64,000 nt of DNA from an uncultured Clostridia bacterium (GTDB lineage Bacteria; Bacillota; Clostridia; UBA1381). Where the stretch lies: contig CAKSDE010000008.1 of assembly GCA_934444735.1 (NCBI GenBank), positions 58,529 to 122,528 of the forward strand, written 5' to 3'. Positions 53,074-63,434 of the stretch are shown one piece after another. Under the pieces are notes generated by a model. The model ran no database searches, had not been told where the DNA came from, and saw only the letters and a program-made list of their open reading frames with translations. Within the stretch, counting starts at the first letter, position 1, and each line of letters starts with the position of its first letter. Both the position numbers and the translations under genes were made by a program.

Positions 53074-55704
53074 ATGGATTCGATTCACAAGGCAATTAGT
53101 GAAGTTATCGAAAAATGTGATGTTTGCCTTGCAGGGAATGTAATTTCCAAAGAATTGCTTATCAGAACATTTTCCGATTTTATATCCACTACAATTGAAA
53201 ACAAAAAACACAATATAGGAATTGTTTTACATACGGGTTCAATCTGTTTTGACGCCGTCCTCCTCGCATATGCAGCAATATCTGATGTCATGTACAATCA
53301 AACTTATGCCGATGATGTTATTGCTTCGCTGGTTCCGGGAGATTTAGTCCTATATTACAGCGGCAGTAAGGAGCATGCACATGCTCAAAGATATACTTTT
53401 ATGGGATTCGTGAATAATCCCGGAGACAAGCCCTCTGTATCAGAAGCGGCATATATACTTTTGGAGCAGGGAGAAAGCAATAAAACTTATGTTCCGCACC
53501 AAGGGCGGAGTAGAATTATTCCGTATCTGGGTAATTCAACGTCTATGGATGGTAGAGGTATTCGCCGTGAAAGCGGAAAGCGCCGACAGTTTTTTAGTTA
53601 TGTTTTAGATATGCATGATACAGATATACCTCGAACAATAGATACATCCACCGTGATTGTTATATCTCGTGATGAAGCTAACAGGTTAGTTAACGATTTG
53701 TCTTTTAAGTTCAACGGGACAGATGTGAAATTAACGGAATTAGTGCCGGTCTCGTATTTTACTGAGAGCAATCAGGAATATCAGTACGGGGCAAACCCAT
53801 CAAAAAATGAGCCGGTGATTAAACTGACCGGAAAAGTTTCCGTCGCAAGAAAACTCTTACTCAAAAAAGGCGGAAATAGGCATGTTGGTTTGATTGTTCT
53901 CGGAGAAGAATCTTATCGCCGCGGAGAGTCAGAGCTTCCGGAATTGCTTGAAAGGCAATCTATTCAATATGTGTATTTGAGTATGCACCTTGACTCCGAA
54001 ATGTCCGCAAAACTGATTGCAAAGTATGATGATGCCGATCTTTTTGCCTGCACGAAGGATTTTCTGCTGTCCAACAGTCGGCCTCCGATTATAAAAAATT
54101 CGTTTACGGAGCAGATGGACACTCAAATCAGCGCAATCATTGACAAAGAAGTATCGGCAACGATAATATCCGGTTTTATTGATTGGGACAAATACAAAGC
54201 ATTTAAGAAAGCGATGTTCTTTATCAAAACTTCAGAATATGATTCTGACGAGAAGGATGATTTCATTGTTCAAGCTCATTCATTGATGAATCTGTTCTTG
54301 ACTTCTGTATTTCCGATTTGTTTTTTGGAAGAGCTTATTGATGTGGGAGTTGTTGATAATGTTGAAAAGCCTGAATTGCGTTTGCAGCGCTTAGAAGAAG
54401 CGAAAAATACATTCCCGGAGTTTTTAAAGGAAAACGCTTCCTTTGCTGTCGGTATTCTGGAAGATGCGTATTTTGAACTCAATGACAGCACCCCGAAAGA
54501 AAGCTCTTTTTCGGAGATAATCAAAGATAATCTACAAAAGAAAATTGCTGTTGTTGTGCCTAAAGCTTACTATGCTGTAGTGATTGAAAGAATGCTGCGT
54601 GCTAAAGGTGTTGAGGATTTGACCGGTTTCCATGTTGTTACAGCTAACCGTTTTGATAATGCACGGCTATATGACTTGATTATTGTTGTAGGCAATATAT
54701 CCGGGAAACGATTCGATGCTCTTAGATGTCGTTCATCTCAAATAATTAATGTATTGCTTTATGAGGCCGAAAAGTACCAATACAAAAAACAGGTCAGAGG
54801 CGCTAAAGCCGCAGAGCATTTATTAAATAAGCGATCTACAATCTTTACGGATGACGAATATGTGGAAGATGCACTCGAAATTGATGAAGATGAGATACAA
54901 GAAGTGGCGGTAATTGACAGTGAGATTTCTGATTATGTGAGTTCAACAGTAATAAAAGCTGTCAGGAACTGTATTTGCTCTGACGACACAAAAAACATGG
55001 CGAACATCGTGGCGGTGGCAAAATTTGATTCGGATGAAGTTGCATTTTTCACAAAAAACTATAAGGCATACATATTAGATGAGGCAGAAAGCTCAGTTAA
55101 AGAAGTTGCGGTTTCCGATTTAACCGAAGGCGCTGTCATTGTGTTTACACGAAGCACATCAAGAACCCGGGATATTGTTGAAGAAATTCTGCGAGATATG
55201 ATAAAGAACCGGCTTGTTTCCGAAGAAGTTGAACGGGCCTATTACAAATCTCGTGAATGGAAAACGACTTTGATTGATTACATAAAAAGAACCGGAAGCA
55301 GTGCAAAAGTCATTGCAGATGAGATGATTGCCAACGGTGTCAGTGTTCAGGAAATAACAATTCGGGGGTGGTTAGACGAGGAATCGCATACCGTCCGTCC
55401 TCAGAGACTGGATTCAATTCAACAGATTGCCTTAATCGCCGGAAACGATGAATTATTTGACAGCGCAGAGGAATGCTTTGCTGCCGGAGGGCAGATTTAC
55501 AGGATTCGGCGTCAGATTCTGGAAACAATTGGACAAGCTATTTTGGGTGAGGTCACAGGCAAAGTCGATGCTTCCGATTCAATGTCAGAAGCTATAGCTG
55601 AGCGGATCAAAGATGCGGCGGTTACACTTCAAATAGAATCGATAACCTTCTTGGATGATGAAGTTCCGATTAACACAATAAATCGTCCCCTAACTATTGA
55701 TTAA
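53074..55704 (+). CDS. drmE: DrmE-like DISARM protein
   Basis: 876 residues from the ATG at 53074 (AAAGGAAG nine bases upstream). No catalytic motif is obvious. The middle (about 490-590) looks like a RecA-like fold: KIAVVVPKAYYAVVIERML, VVTANRF, DLIIVVGNISGKRFDAL. The C-terminal ~150 residues contain a helix-turn-helix-like stretch (SAKVIADEMIANGVSVQEITIRGWL). Size and position just before a DrmA helicase fit DrmE, the class 2 DISARM component of unknown function. Assignment rests mainly on context. Confidence 0.65.
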   Translation: MDSIHKAISEVIEKCDVCLAGNVISKELLIRTFSDFISTTIENKKHNIGIVLHTGSICFDAVLLAYAAISDVMYNQTYADDVIASLVPGDLVLYYSGSKEHAHAQRYTFMGFVNNPGDKPSVSEAAYILLEQGESNKTYVPHQGRSRIIPYLGNSTSMDGRGIRRESGKRRQFFSYVLDMHDTDIPRTIDTSTVIVISRDEANRLVNDLSFKFNGTDVKLTELVPVSYFTESNQEYQYGANPSKNEPVIKLTGKVSVARKLLLKKGGNRHVGLIVLGEESYRRGESELPELLERQSIQYVYLSMHLDSEMSAKLIAKYDDADLFACTKDFLLSNSRPPIIKNSFTEQMDTQISAIIDKEVSATIISGFIDWDKYKAFKKAMFFIKTSEYDSDEKDDFIVQAHSLMNLFLTSVFPICFLEELIDVGVVDNVEKPELRLQRLEEAKNTFPEFLKENASFAVGILEDAYFELNDSTPKESSFSEIIKDNLQKKIAVVVPKAYYAVVIERMLRAKGVEDLTGFHVVTANRFDNARLYDLIIVVGNISGKRFDALRCRSSQIINVLLYEAEKYQYKKQVRGAKAAEHLLNKRSTIFTDDEYVEDALEIDEDEIQEVAVIDSEISDYVSSTVIKAVRNCICSDDTKNMANIVAVAKFDSDEVAFFTKNYKAYILDEAESSVKEVAVSDLTEGAVIVFTRSTSRTRDIVEEILRDMIKNRLVSEEVERAYYKSREWKTTLIDYIKRTGSSAKVIADEMIANGVSVQEITIRGWLDEESHTVRPQRLDSIQQIALIAGNDELFDSAEECFAAGGQIYRIRRQILETIGQAILGEVTGKVDASDSMSEAIAERIKDAAVTLQIESITFLDDEVPINTINRPLTID

Positions 55705-55721
55705 TATGGAGGATATGATAC

Positions 55722-58700
55722 ATGAGTTCTACAAGAGATTATTTATCAGCTCGAAATGAGTATATTAAATTAGTAAAAGAGGAATTGCTTGGTCCGGGCT
55801 CGGAAATATCAATTCCTGATGCAGAACATGAATTGATTACCAATTCACCTGATGTGCGCTATTCGATAGGGATTCTATTTCCCAAAAACAATAAGTTGAA
55901 CGCAGATAACGACGACTCGTCAAGAGTTGAAGAGTCATCCGAAGAGCATGATGAAGAACCTGATGAGGAAGAAAATGCCGAAGTTGAAAGCTCTGAAAAG
56001 GCAGAGCCTGTTACCCCTGCGGAAGAGGAAAACTTAGATGAGGAAATAAGCTTGGCGGCACAGAATATGCCGTCTTCACTCGGCTTAACCTTTTTGTCAT
56101 CTTCTGATTTAAACAGCTTAAAATGTGAAGTCAGCTTTGCTACATACCGTAAAGCAAAGATGACCGATTGCAGGATTCCGTTCTATCCGGATTCTCCTGA
56201 TAAGTACTCTGTTCCAACACAGTTGGCATCTTATGTTTTTTTTGATGCCAAAGAGAGATGCCTGAAACTTTGTACAGGATTGAATCGAAAAACAGTTAGA
56301 GACTTGTATGAGCGAGATCTCCTTGATTCGGATGAATTTGGTATATTTCCCGCTATGTACAAACTCTGTGACCAGTTGAAAGGTGGATATGTAAGAGTTC
56401 CTCATTCCGTTGAGGTCACAGTCGACTTTTCATCCGTAGATTATGTCGATGACAATAAACAACTTGACGAGACATATGCTAAAGTGACGGCACTTAAGCG
56501 GAAAATTACCGATAATCTCTATTCGATTACTATTATGCTCGTTAATGACGATGAAGAAAAATCCAATGGCACCCGTTGCATTTTTCAACCGGTAGTCAAA
56601 ATCAACTCAGAAGCAAACGGCTTTAGATTCCGAGAGCTTTCTTCGCTGGTAGACTTCAATCTGTTAGATCACGAAGAACAATCTTTGGAGCTGCAATACC
56701 GAAATAAGCGTGTGTACGGAACAGGATTGGGAACATCGGTCAATTGGAACATCAATGCAGATGGCAATGGCGTAATATATAATGATTTTTTCCCCGAGGT
56801 CGAAGTGCCGTCGATGGATTTTTCGATTCCGGAAGGTTCGGGCATTGCTAAATCATCTCTTTCTATGCGGCATCTGTCTGATTTGGATGATACTCCGAAG
56901 GCTCAAAAGCTGTCAGAACTTAAAAGCGTGATTGACGCTTACAGCAAGTGGATAGACTTGTTGGATGAAAAGAAAAAAAGCCTTCCCGATTGCTATCAGC
57001 CCGCTGCCAAAATAAATATAGAAGGTTGTCGGAAATCAAGAGACAGAATGAGTGTAGGACTTCGAATTTTAGCTGATAATCAGGTTGCATGGAAGGCATT
57101 TTTGCTTGCAAACAGGGCGATGTTTATGCAGAGGATACACCTTAAACTGCAGGTTGAAACAGCAGATGTCGATCGTTATCCGGGAGATGCAACACTTTCC
57201 AAACTTTTGGAAAATATTGATTACAATGTGCCTGAAGGCATTACAGGAGACAACTACTCGTGGCGTCTATTTCAGATTGCATTCCTTCTGATGTGCATAG
57301 AGTCGATTTCAAATGATTCGGCTCCCGAACGGAATATTGTTGACCTGATTTGGTTTCCGACCGGCGGCGGAAAAACGGAAGCTTACCTCGGACTGACTGC
57401 TTTCACTATTTTCTACAGGCGGCTTGCGCATCTTGCCGACTCTGACGGGACAACCGTAATAATGCGCTATACACTTCGTTTGCTTGCTGCACAGCAGTTC
57501 ACAAGAGCTTCAACACTTATTTGTGCTTGTGAATATATTCGTGATGACGCTATGTCGAGGCACCCGAAATACGGTAGGTATTCATTAGGTGACTCTGAAA
57601 TCACGATTGGCTTGTGGATCGGTCGGGAGCATATACCGAATACAAATGCAGATGCGAAGAAACATTTGAAAGAACTGACAGACGCACAAATCAGCAACCT
57701 TCAATACGCTAAAGAGCAGCATAATAAATTCCAGGTTCTGAAATGCCCGTGGTGCGGAACTAAGCTGGTAAAAGATCGAGTCGGCGGAAAAATGATCGGT
57801 ACTTTCGGGTACAGGATGAGAAATAATCGACACTTTGAGCTGTTTTGTCCGCAAGAGAGCTGTTTCTTCAATCAGCAAGGGAAGTTACCGATACAGATTA
57901 TTGATGAGGAATTGTATTCTTGCCCACCCACGCTTCTTTTCGGAACAGTGGACAAGTTTGCAATGATTCCGTGGAAGAAAGATATTGGGGCATTTTTCGC
58001 TGCCGATACCGACAATCGTCCTCCTGATTTAGTTATTCAGGATGAATTGCATCTTATTTCCGGACCGTTAGGTACAATGGTTGGCTTGTATGAAGCGGCG
58101 ATTGATGCTCTGTGCACCAAGAACGGAGTTCATTCAAAAATCGTTGCCTCAACAGCAACAATTCGCAGAGCAAAAGAACAGTGCTCAGCCTTGTACAATC
58201 GAGAGGTCAGTCAATTTCCAAATCCCGGATTGGATGCAGAAGATTCATTTTTTGCAAGAGAGTCAAAAATTGACTATGAAAAGAATATCTATGGACGCAA
58301 GTATGTCGGGTTAATGCCATCAGGAAAAACCAAAGCAATGATGGAGGTCCGTTCAATAGCAGCTCTTATGCAGGAGATCAACACTATGGATTTGCCTGAT
58401 GATATTAAAGATAAGTTCTGGACCCTTACGGTTTATTTTAACAGTCTGAAAGATTTGGGTAAATGCTCAACATTGGTTGACGATGATGTTAAGGACTTCA
58501 TTAAGAGAACGGCATACAGACTCGGAAGTGCCAAAGATGCCCGAATGATTGCTCGTGCAGATGAGTTGACGAGTCGTATCAATACCACACAACTCAACGA
58601 AACATTAGACAAGCTTGAAAAACTGTGTTACTCAAAGGAAAATCTTAAGAATAAACGATACCCTTCGAATGTACTGCTGGCTACAAACATGATTTCTGTG

Positions 58701-59369
58701 GGTATCGATGTTGCCCGACTTAATGTTATGTTGCTGGTAGGACAGCCAAAATTGACCAGTGAGTATATTCAGGCGTCAAGTCGAGTCGGTCGTTCTTTCC
58801 CCGGCGTTGCTTTTGCTATGTATGACGGCTCAAAAAGCAGAGATCGTTCTCATTATGAGCAGTTTAAATCGTATCACGAATCATTTTATAAGCATGTAGA
58901 ACCTACTGGAGCAACTCCGTTTTCAAAACCGGCACGAGATCGTGCACTTCATGCGGTCATGATAGCAATGACAAGAGTTCTTGAAAGCGAATTGAGCCTG
59001 GAAAGGGGGGCAGCCAACTTCAAGCGCAAAGAATATGCAGAAAGAATTGCCCACCTCAAAGGATATATCATTGCGAGAGCTGCATCTATATCAAAGCGGA
59101 TGAATTCAGACATGAAAGATGATTCTTATGAAATTGCTCTTGAAATTGACTCTGTTTTTGAAAAATGGGAACAGCTTGCTGAGAATTACGATGAAGATCA
59201 CTTTTACTACGGGGAGAAATTCTTGATTAAAGATCCTGATGATGGAGAAGGCAGACTCATGAAACCATTTAACACAAGCCGTAGCGATCCGGCATTTGAT
59301 ACTATGACATCAATGAGAAATGTGGATTCTACGGTTGTGGGAAATGTATTAATATGGGAGGAGGAATAA
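55722..59369 (+). CDS. drmA: DISARM helicase DrmA
   Basis: 1215 residues, GGAGG start site. The N-terminus has a long acidic linker (about 65-110). SF2 helicase motifs: Walker A FPTGGGKTEAYLGL near 546, QDELHL (DEAH-type box) near 773, VASTAT, then TNMISVGIDVARL and QASSRVGRS near 1016. A zinc ribbon (CPWCGTKL...CPQESC) is inserted between motifs I and II. DrmA is the DISARM translocase that with DrmB loads on incoming unmodified DNA. drmB starts 4 bp after its stop. Confidence 0.9.
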   Translation: MSSTRDYLSARNEYIKLVKEELLGPGSEISIPDAEHELITNSPDVRYSIGILFPKNNKLNADNDDSSRVEESSEEHDEEPDEEENAEVESSEKAEPVTPAEEENLDEEISLAAQNMPSSLGLTFLSSSDLNSLKCEVSFATYRKAKMTDCRIPFYPDSPDKYSVPTQLASYVFFDAKERCLKLCTGLNRKTVRDLYERDLLDSDEFGIFPAMYKLCDQLKGGYVRVPHSVEVTVDFSSVDYVDDNKQLDETYAKVTALKRKITDNLYSITIMLVNDDEEKSNGTRCIFQPVVKINSEANGFRFRELSSLVDFNLLDHEEQSLELQYRNKRVYGTGLGTSVNWNINADGNGVIYNDFFPEVEVPSMDFSIPEGSGIAKSSLSMRHLSDLDDTPKAQKLSELKSVIDAYSKWIDLLDEKKKSLPDCYQPAAKINIEGCRKSRDRMSVGLRILADNQVAWKAFLLANRAMFMQRIHLKLQVETADVDRYPGDATLSKLLENIDYNVPEGITGDNYSWRLFQIAFLLMCIESISNDSAPERNIVDLIWFPTGGGKTEAYLGLTAFTIFYRRLAHLADSDGTTVIMRYTLRLLAAQQFTRASTLICACEYIRDDAMSRHPKYGRYSLGDSEITIGLWIGREHIPNTNADAKKHLKELTDAQISNLQYAKEQHNKFQVLKCPWCGTKLVKDRVGGKMIGTFGYRMRNNRHFELFCPQESCFFNQQGKLPIQIIDEELYSCPPTLLFGTVDKFAMIPWKKDIGAFFAADTDNRPPDLVIQDELHLISGPLGTMVGLYEAAIDALCTKNGVHSKIVASTATIRRAKEQCSALYNREVSQFPNPGLDAEDSFFARESKIDYEKNIYGRKYVGLMPSGKTKAMMEVRSIAALMQEINTMDLPDDIKDKFWTLTVYFNSLKDLGKCSTLVDDDVKDFIKRTAYRLGSAKDARMIARADELTSRINTTQLNETLDKLEKLCYSKENLKNKRYPSNVLLATNMISVGIDVARLNVMLLVGQPKLTSEYIQASSRVGRSFPGVAFAMYDGSKSRDRSHYEQFKSYHESFYKHVEPTGATPFSKPARDRALHAVMIAMTRVLESELSLERGAANFKRKEYAERIAHLKGYIIARAASISKRMNSDMKDDSYEIALEIDSVFEKWEQLAENYDEDHFYYGEKFLIKDPDDGEGRLMKPFNTSRSDPAFDTMTSMRNVDSTVVGNVLIWEEE

Positions 59370-59373
59370 TTCA

Positions 59374-61740
59374 ATGGAATTAGAATCAGCTAAGAAAGTT
59401 TCATTAAACCGAATTACTCATTCCGTTCGTGCATCTCAGGCGGTTTTACAGTACGGCGTTGGCGCAATGATTGACTTTCCAAATCAGACTTTAATGACTG
59501 CTGCACCGGAATATTGGCAGGAGCAGGTTGTACAAATACACGATGAACGTCTTGAAAAAGTTCTGCATGTCGATTATTTTGGACTTCCGGGCGGACAGGA
59601 TGATCCGCATTGCCGTGAGGGCATTTCATATGTTCGCTTTCCGGAGTGGTATTTTTGCCCAAAATGCAGGAAATTTCAACCTATAAGTGAGTGGGTTTTC
59701 GACTATAAAAAACAGGCAAAGCAAAACAAATTAAGTATTGACCCCAATATGGTTAAATATATGCAGTGTCCGAAATGCGGACAGGATCTCGTAGTAACCC
59801 GAATTGTCACAGCCTGTGAATGTGGACATATAGATGACTTCCCTTGGGTAAAATGGGTTCACTGCAAAAATATGTACGGCGGTGCAAAATCGGTATGTGC
59901 CCACCCTTCATTGACATTTAAGACCAGCGCTTCTTCAACCGAAGGGCTTGAAGGTCTTACAGTTTCTTGCGAAACATGTGGTGCTAAAGCTACATTAAAA
60001 GGAGCATTTGACAAAGATGCTTTGCAGGAATTAGATCAGAAATATGAAGGCAAATATAATTTCAGGTGTACAGGCAGGCATCCGTGGAAACATACAAAAG
60101 ATAAATGCGTGGTGTATCCAAAAGTTCTGCAAAGAGGTAGCTCCTCGGTATATTTCCCTATCACTGCAAGCTCGCTGGTTATTCCTCCTTATTCAAGCCT
60201 GATTACAAGATTGATTGACAGCAGTAAAGCTTTTTCAAATTGCAAAAATGTTATTGCCGGGTACAAACGAGCTGATGTTCCAAAGGAGTTACTGGCGTCT
60301 CTTATCCAAAACGGTATAGATACTTATGCCAAAGATATTGCTCTTGAGATAGGTGTGCCTGTAGAAAAAATACACCCTATTTTGGAACGAAAATGGGTAG
60401 CTGCATCTGACGATGAGGAGTATTCAACAACAAGTGTAAGATACCGAGCAGAGGAGTATGAAGCACTTAGCAGAGAAGTATCAATGCCTACCGACGAGTA
60501 TGGTGACTTTCTTCGTGAAGGAACTGAAATTACAAATTATTCGATTCCGTTTGTGAAGAACATTTCACTCATACATAAAGTCCGTGAAGTACAGGCACTA
60601 ATCGGTTTTTCCCGTCTTAAACCGGCAGAAGCAAACATTGGTGATGATTCCCGAGAACATATTGTCCCGGTTAAACAGCAAGAAACAAACTGGTATCCGG
60701 CTTATGAGGTTCGGGGTGAAGGCATCTTTTTGGAATTCGATGAAATTGCAATTTCTGAATGGCAGCAGAAACATCCCGAAATTCAACACCGGGTAAATAC
60801 CCTGAATGAGAATTATCAAAAATCATTTATCGGTCAGTCAAGGCCGAGAAAAATAACAGCAAAGTTTCTCTTGCTTCATACTATTTCTCACGCCCTAATT
60901 AAGCAACTGAGCTTCGAGTGCGGTTATAGTATTGCATCACTTAAAGAACGCCTGTACTGCAGTGAGATTGGAGACGGCAAACAGATGGCAGGTATTTTCA
61001 TATACACTGCAAGCGGTGATTCGGAAGGAACTATGGGTGGATTGGTACGTCAAGGCTGTGCCGACACATTTCCGGGAATATTCAAAAAGGCGATGGAAGC
61101 GGCGATGACTTGTTCCAATGATCCTGTGTGCAGCCTAAGCATGGGGCAGGGACGAGATTCACTTAATCTATCTGCGTGCCATTCATGTTTACTGATTCCC
61201 GAAACAAGTTGTGAGGAGTTTAACATCTTTCTGGACAGAGGAACCATTGCGGGAACGTACGAAAACCGCGAAATGGGATTTTACTGCAAGCAATTGTATG
61301 GTACAGCTCCGTGGAAAGATATGAGCGCATTCGAAAACTCGTGCGATACAAAACATCAAGATAAGCGAGAAGTCATAGTTGTCAATCCGGGGATAGATTT
61401 AAGAGATACGGATTACTCTGATATTTGGAAAGATCTTCGAGCTTGGTCTGATAATAAAAAAGAAATTGCATTGCTGTCCGAATTAGAAAAAATGAACGAT
61501 ATTTTTTCACAAAAAGAAAAACCGTATCGGGATTGCCTTTTCCAAATTAGCGGAGATGAAGAACAATATAAGTGCGATCTGCTTTGGAAAGAATCTAATG
61601 TTGCGTTCTTCACATCGGACAATGAGGACTGTTACTTGGCAGCAAAGGATAGTAATATGCAATGCTTTTATAGCATCGACAGTACGGTTACTCCGAAAAA
61701 AATACTCGACGCATTAAAGGTGGCGATGATATGTCGATAA
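59374..61740 (+). CDS. drmB: DISARM DUF1998 protein DrmB
   Basis: 788 residues. The N-terminal RASQAVLQYGVGAMIDFP motif is typical of DrmB. Zinc clusters occur at YFCPKCRKFQ (about 93-102), QCPKCGQDL (about 131-139) and CECGHIDDF (148-156). The DUF1998 core near 510-640 has HTISHALIKQLSFECGY, GIFIYTASGDSEGTMGGL, CSNDPVCS and ACHSCLLIPETSCE. DrmB partners DrmA to form the DNA-engaging complex. Its 3' end overlaps the next gene by 10 bp. Confidence 0.9.
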   Translation: MELESAKKVSLNRITHSVRASQAVLQYGVGAMIDFPNQTLMTAAPEYWQEQVVQIHDERLEKVLHVDYFGLPGGQDDPHCREGISYVRFPEWYFCPKCRKFQPISEWVFDYKKQAKQNKLSIDPNMVKYMQCPKCGQDLVVTRIVTACECGHIDDFPWVKWVHCKNMYGGAKSVCAHPSLTFKTSASSTEGLEGLTVSCETCGAKATLKGAFDKDALQELDQKYEGKYNFRCTGRHPWKHTKDKCVVYPKVLQRGSSSVYFPITASSLVIPPYSSLITRLIDSSKAFSNCKNVIAGYKRADVPKELLASLIQNGIDTYAKDIALEIGVPVEKIHPILERKWVAASDDEEYSTTSVRYRAEEYEALSREVSMPTDEYGDFLREGTEITNYSIPFVKNISLIHKVREVQALIGFSRLKPAEANIGDDSREHIVPVKQQETNWYPAYEVRGEGIFLEFDEIAISEWQQKHPEIQHRVNTLNENYQKSFIGQSRPRKITAKFLLLHTISHALIKQLSFECGYSIASLKERLYCSEIGDGKQMAGIFIYTASGDSEGTMGGLVRQGCADTFPGIFKKAMEAAMTCSNDPVCSLSMGQGRDSLNLSACHSCLLIPETSCEEFNIFLDRGTIAGTYENREMGFYCKQLYGTAPWKDMSAFENSCDTKHQDKREVIVVNPGIDLRDTDYSDIWKDLRAWSDNKKEIALLSELEKMNDIFSQKEKPYRDCLFQISGDEEQYKCDLLWKESNVAFFTSDNEDCYLAAKDSNMQCFYSIDSTVTPKKILDALKVAMICR

Positions 61741-63434
61741 TGATTCCGGAAAAACCCAGAAGTTTTGATCCTGCCAGTCAGGAGGGTTTAATCTTCGATG
61801 CTTTGGCATTGCTTTCGGAAGAATATTATGTATTCCATTCTTTCCGAATCACAGACACCCGAGAAGGAATCTTTCATGAAAATGAAACCGACTTCGTTAT
61901 TCTGAACCGGTTTAAAGGTGTTATCTGTTTAGAAGCTAAAGCCGGTCAGGTGCGATATGAGAATGGCTGTTGGCTATACGGCAACGGTCTTCCGATGCAT
62001 AACGGAGGACCATTCAATCAGGCGAGTGCCAATAAATATAGGTTGATGCGATATATATCTAACAGCAATATGGCATTCGTTTTGGAAAAGTGCAAGTTCT
62101 TTCACGCCGTATGGTTCCCGTCTGTAAGCAATAATAGGTTAAGAACTATGATTCTTCCGTCAGAAGGAGACAAAGCACTTGTTCTGACAAAAGAAGCATT
62201 GTCTGATCCGGAAGAGTTTTTGAATAGAATATATGCGCTGGAACTGCCGAGCCGGATTGAAACGAATTTGAGCGAGATTGAATATAAGCGGCTGGTTAGA
62301 GAAATCTTCTGCCCGCAATTTAATGTTTTCCCTACTGCTTCTTTTGAATCGGACTTGAAAAAGATTGTGTTCCACAGACTTTTGGATGAGCAGGTCGGAA
62401 TTTTGGATTTCTTGGATGAGCAGCTGACGGCAGCCGTTAACGGAGCTGCCGGAACCGGAAAAACAATGATTGCCGTAGAAAAAGCTCGCCGGCATGCATC
62501 TGCCGGTGAGCGGGTCTTGTTCTTATGCTTTAATGTTAAATTAAAAGAGTATTTAGAGGAAAACTATGCACAAGACCTTGTCGGTTATTACACCATTGCA
62601 GGCTTTGCCTGTAAAATGTGTAATACCGTGAAACCGGATTATGAGCAGTTAAAATCAAAGCTTGAAGATTATTATATTGCCGGAAATTTCCCGTTTAAGC
62701 ATGTCATAATAGATGAAGGACAGGATTTTGGAAGTGATGTTATTAAAGAAACCGACATCATTCAGCTCATTCATGACATTATCGTTGATGCTGATCAAGG
62801 TGGAACTTTTTATGTGTTCTATGACCGATTTCAATTGGTACAGGCGAGAGAAATGCCCAAATTTATTGAGGACTTGGATTGTAGACTTACTCTATATCGA
62901 AATTGCAGAAATACTGAAAACATCGCGATGACATCTCTGAGACCGATAACAGAGCGTAAGCCAAAATTGTTTGAGGGCGCAGTAAAAGGTGCTCCGGCAA
63001 GACTTCATTTCTGCGAATCTCTACAGAGCGAAAAAGAGCGAGTTGACAAACTTATCAGTGAACTTGCTGCCGACGGTTACAAAGACATTGTTCTTTTGAC
63101 ATGCAAAACAGAATCAACAAGCATTTTGAGCAATGCTGTAAAAGATGGTAAGTATAGAAACAAGTATTTGTTCACCACTTGCAGAAAGTTCAAAGGACTG
63201 GAAGCCGATGTGATAGTCTTAATGGATGTTGACAAAGGCACTTTTGAACAGGAAAATGTTTTGATCTTCTATGTAGGTACATCTCGTGCCCGTATCAAAC
63301 TTGAAATAGCTGCCGTGCTGAGCGATGAAGATTGCAAGGATATCCTTTCATCGGTTTTGAATTATCAGGGTAAGATTCGCAGAGGCAAAAAAGATTTAGC
63401 TGGTGCATTAAATACAATTGGATGTATATTCTAA
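61731..63434 (+). CDS. NERD-nuclease/SF1 helicase fusion
   Basis: 567 residues, ATG at 61731 with AGGTGG upstream, overlapping drmB. Residues ~15-115 form a NERD-type nuclease domain (NETDFVILNRFKGVICLEAKAG, with the Asp and Glu-x-Lys typical of the PD-(D/E)XK fold). The rest is a UvrD-like SF1 helicase: GAAGTGKTMIA at 238-248, IIDEGQDFG, YRNCRNT, CRKFKGLEADVIVLMD and FYVGTSRAR. Class 2 DISARM normally has a PLD-type DrmC after drmB; here this fusion takes that slot. It could supply the nuclease activity that DrmC would. A long palindrome covers its stop codon. Confidence 0.87.
   Translation: MSIMIPEKPRSFDPASQEGLIFDALALLSEEYYVFHSFRITDTREGIFHENETDFVILNRFKGVICLEAKAGQVRYENGCWLYGNGLPMHNGGPFNQASANKYRLMRYISNSNMAFVLEKCKFFHAVWFPSVSNNRLRTMILPSEGDKALVLTKEALSDPEEFLNRIYALELPSRIETNLSEIEYKRLVREIFCPQFNVFPTASFESDLKKIVFHRLLDEQVGILDFLDEQLTAAVNGAAGTGKTMIAVEKARRHASAGERVLFLCFNVKLKEYLEENYAQDLVGYYTIAGFACKMCNTVKPDYEQLKSKLEDYYIAGNFPFKHVIIDEGQDFGSDVIKETDIIQLIHDIIVDADQGGTFYVFYDRFQLVQAREMPKFIEDLDCRLTLYRNCRNTENIAMTSLRPITERKPKLFEGAVKGAPARLHFCESLQSEKERVDKLISELAADGYKDIVLLTCKTESTSILSNAVKDGKYRNKYLFTTCRKFKGLEADVIVLMDVDKGTFEQENVLIFYVGTSRARIKLEIAAVLSDEDCKDILSSVLNYQGKIRRGKKDLAGALNTIGCIF

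Noticed and set aside
51225..63434. DrmC (PLD-type) gene
   Set aside because: No HxK(x)4D motif protein is encoded between vsr and the palindrome; the frame after drmB is a NERD-helicase.
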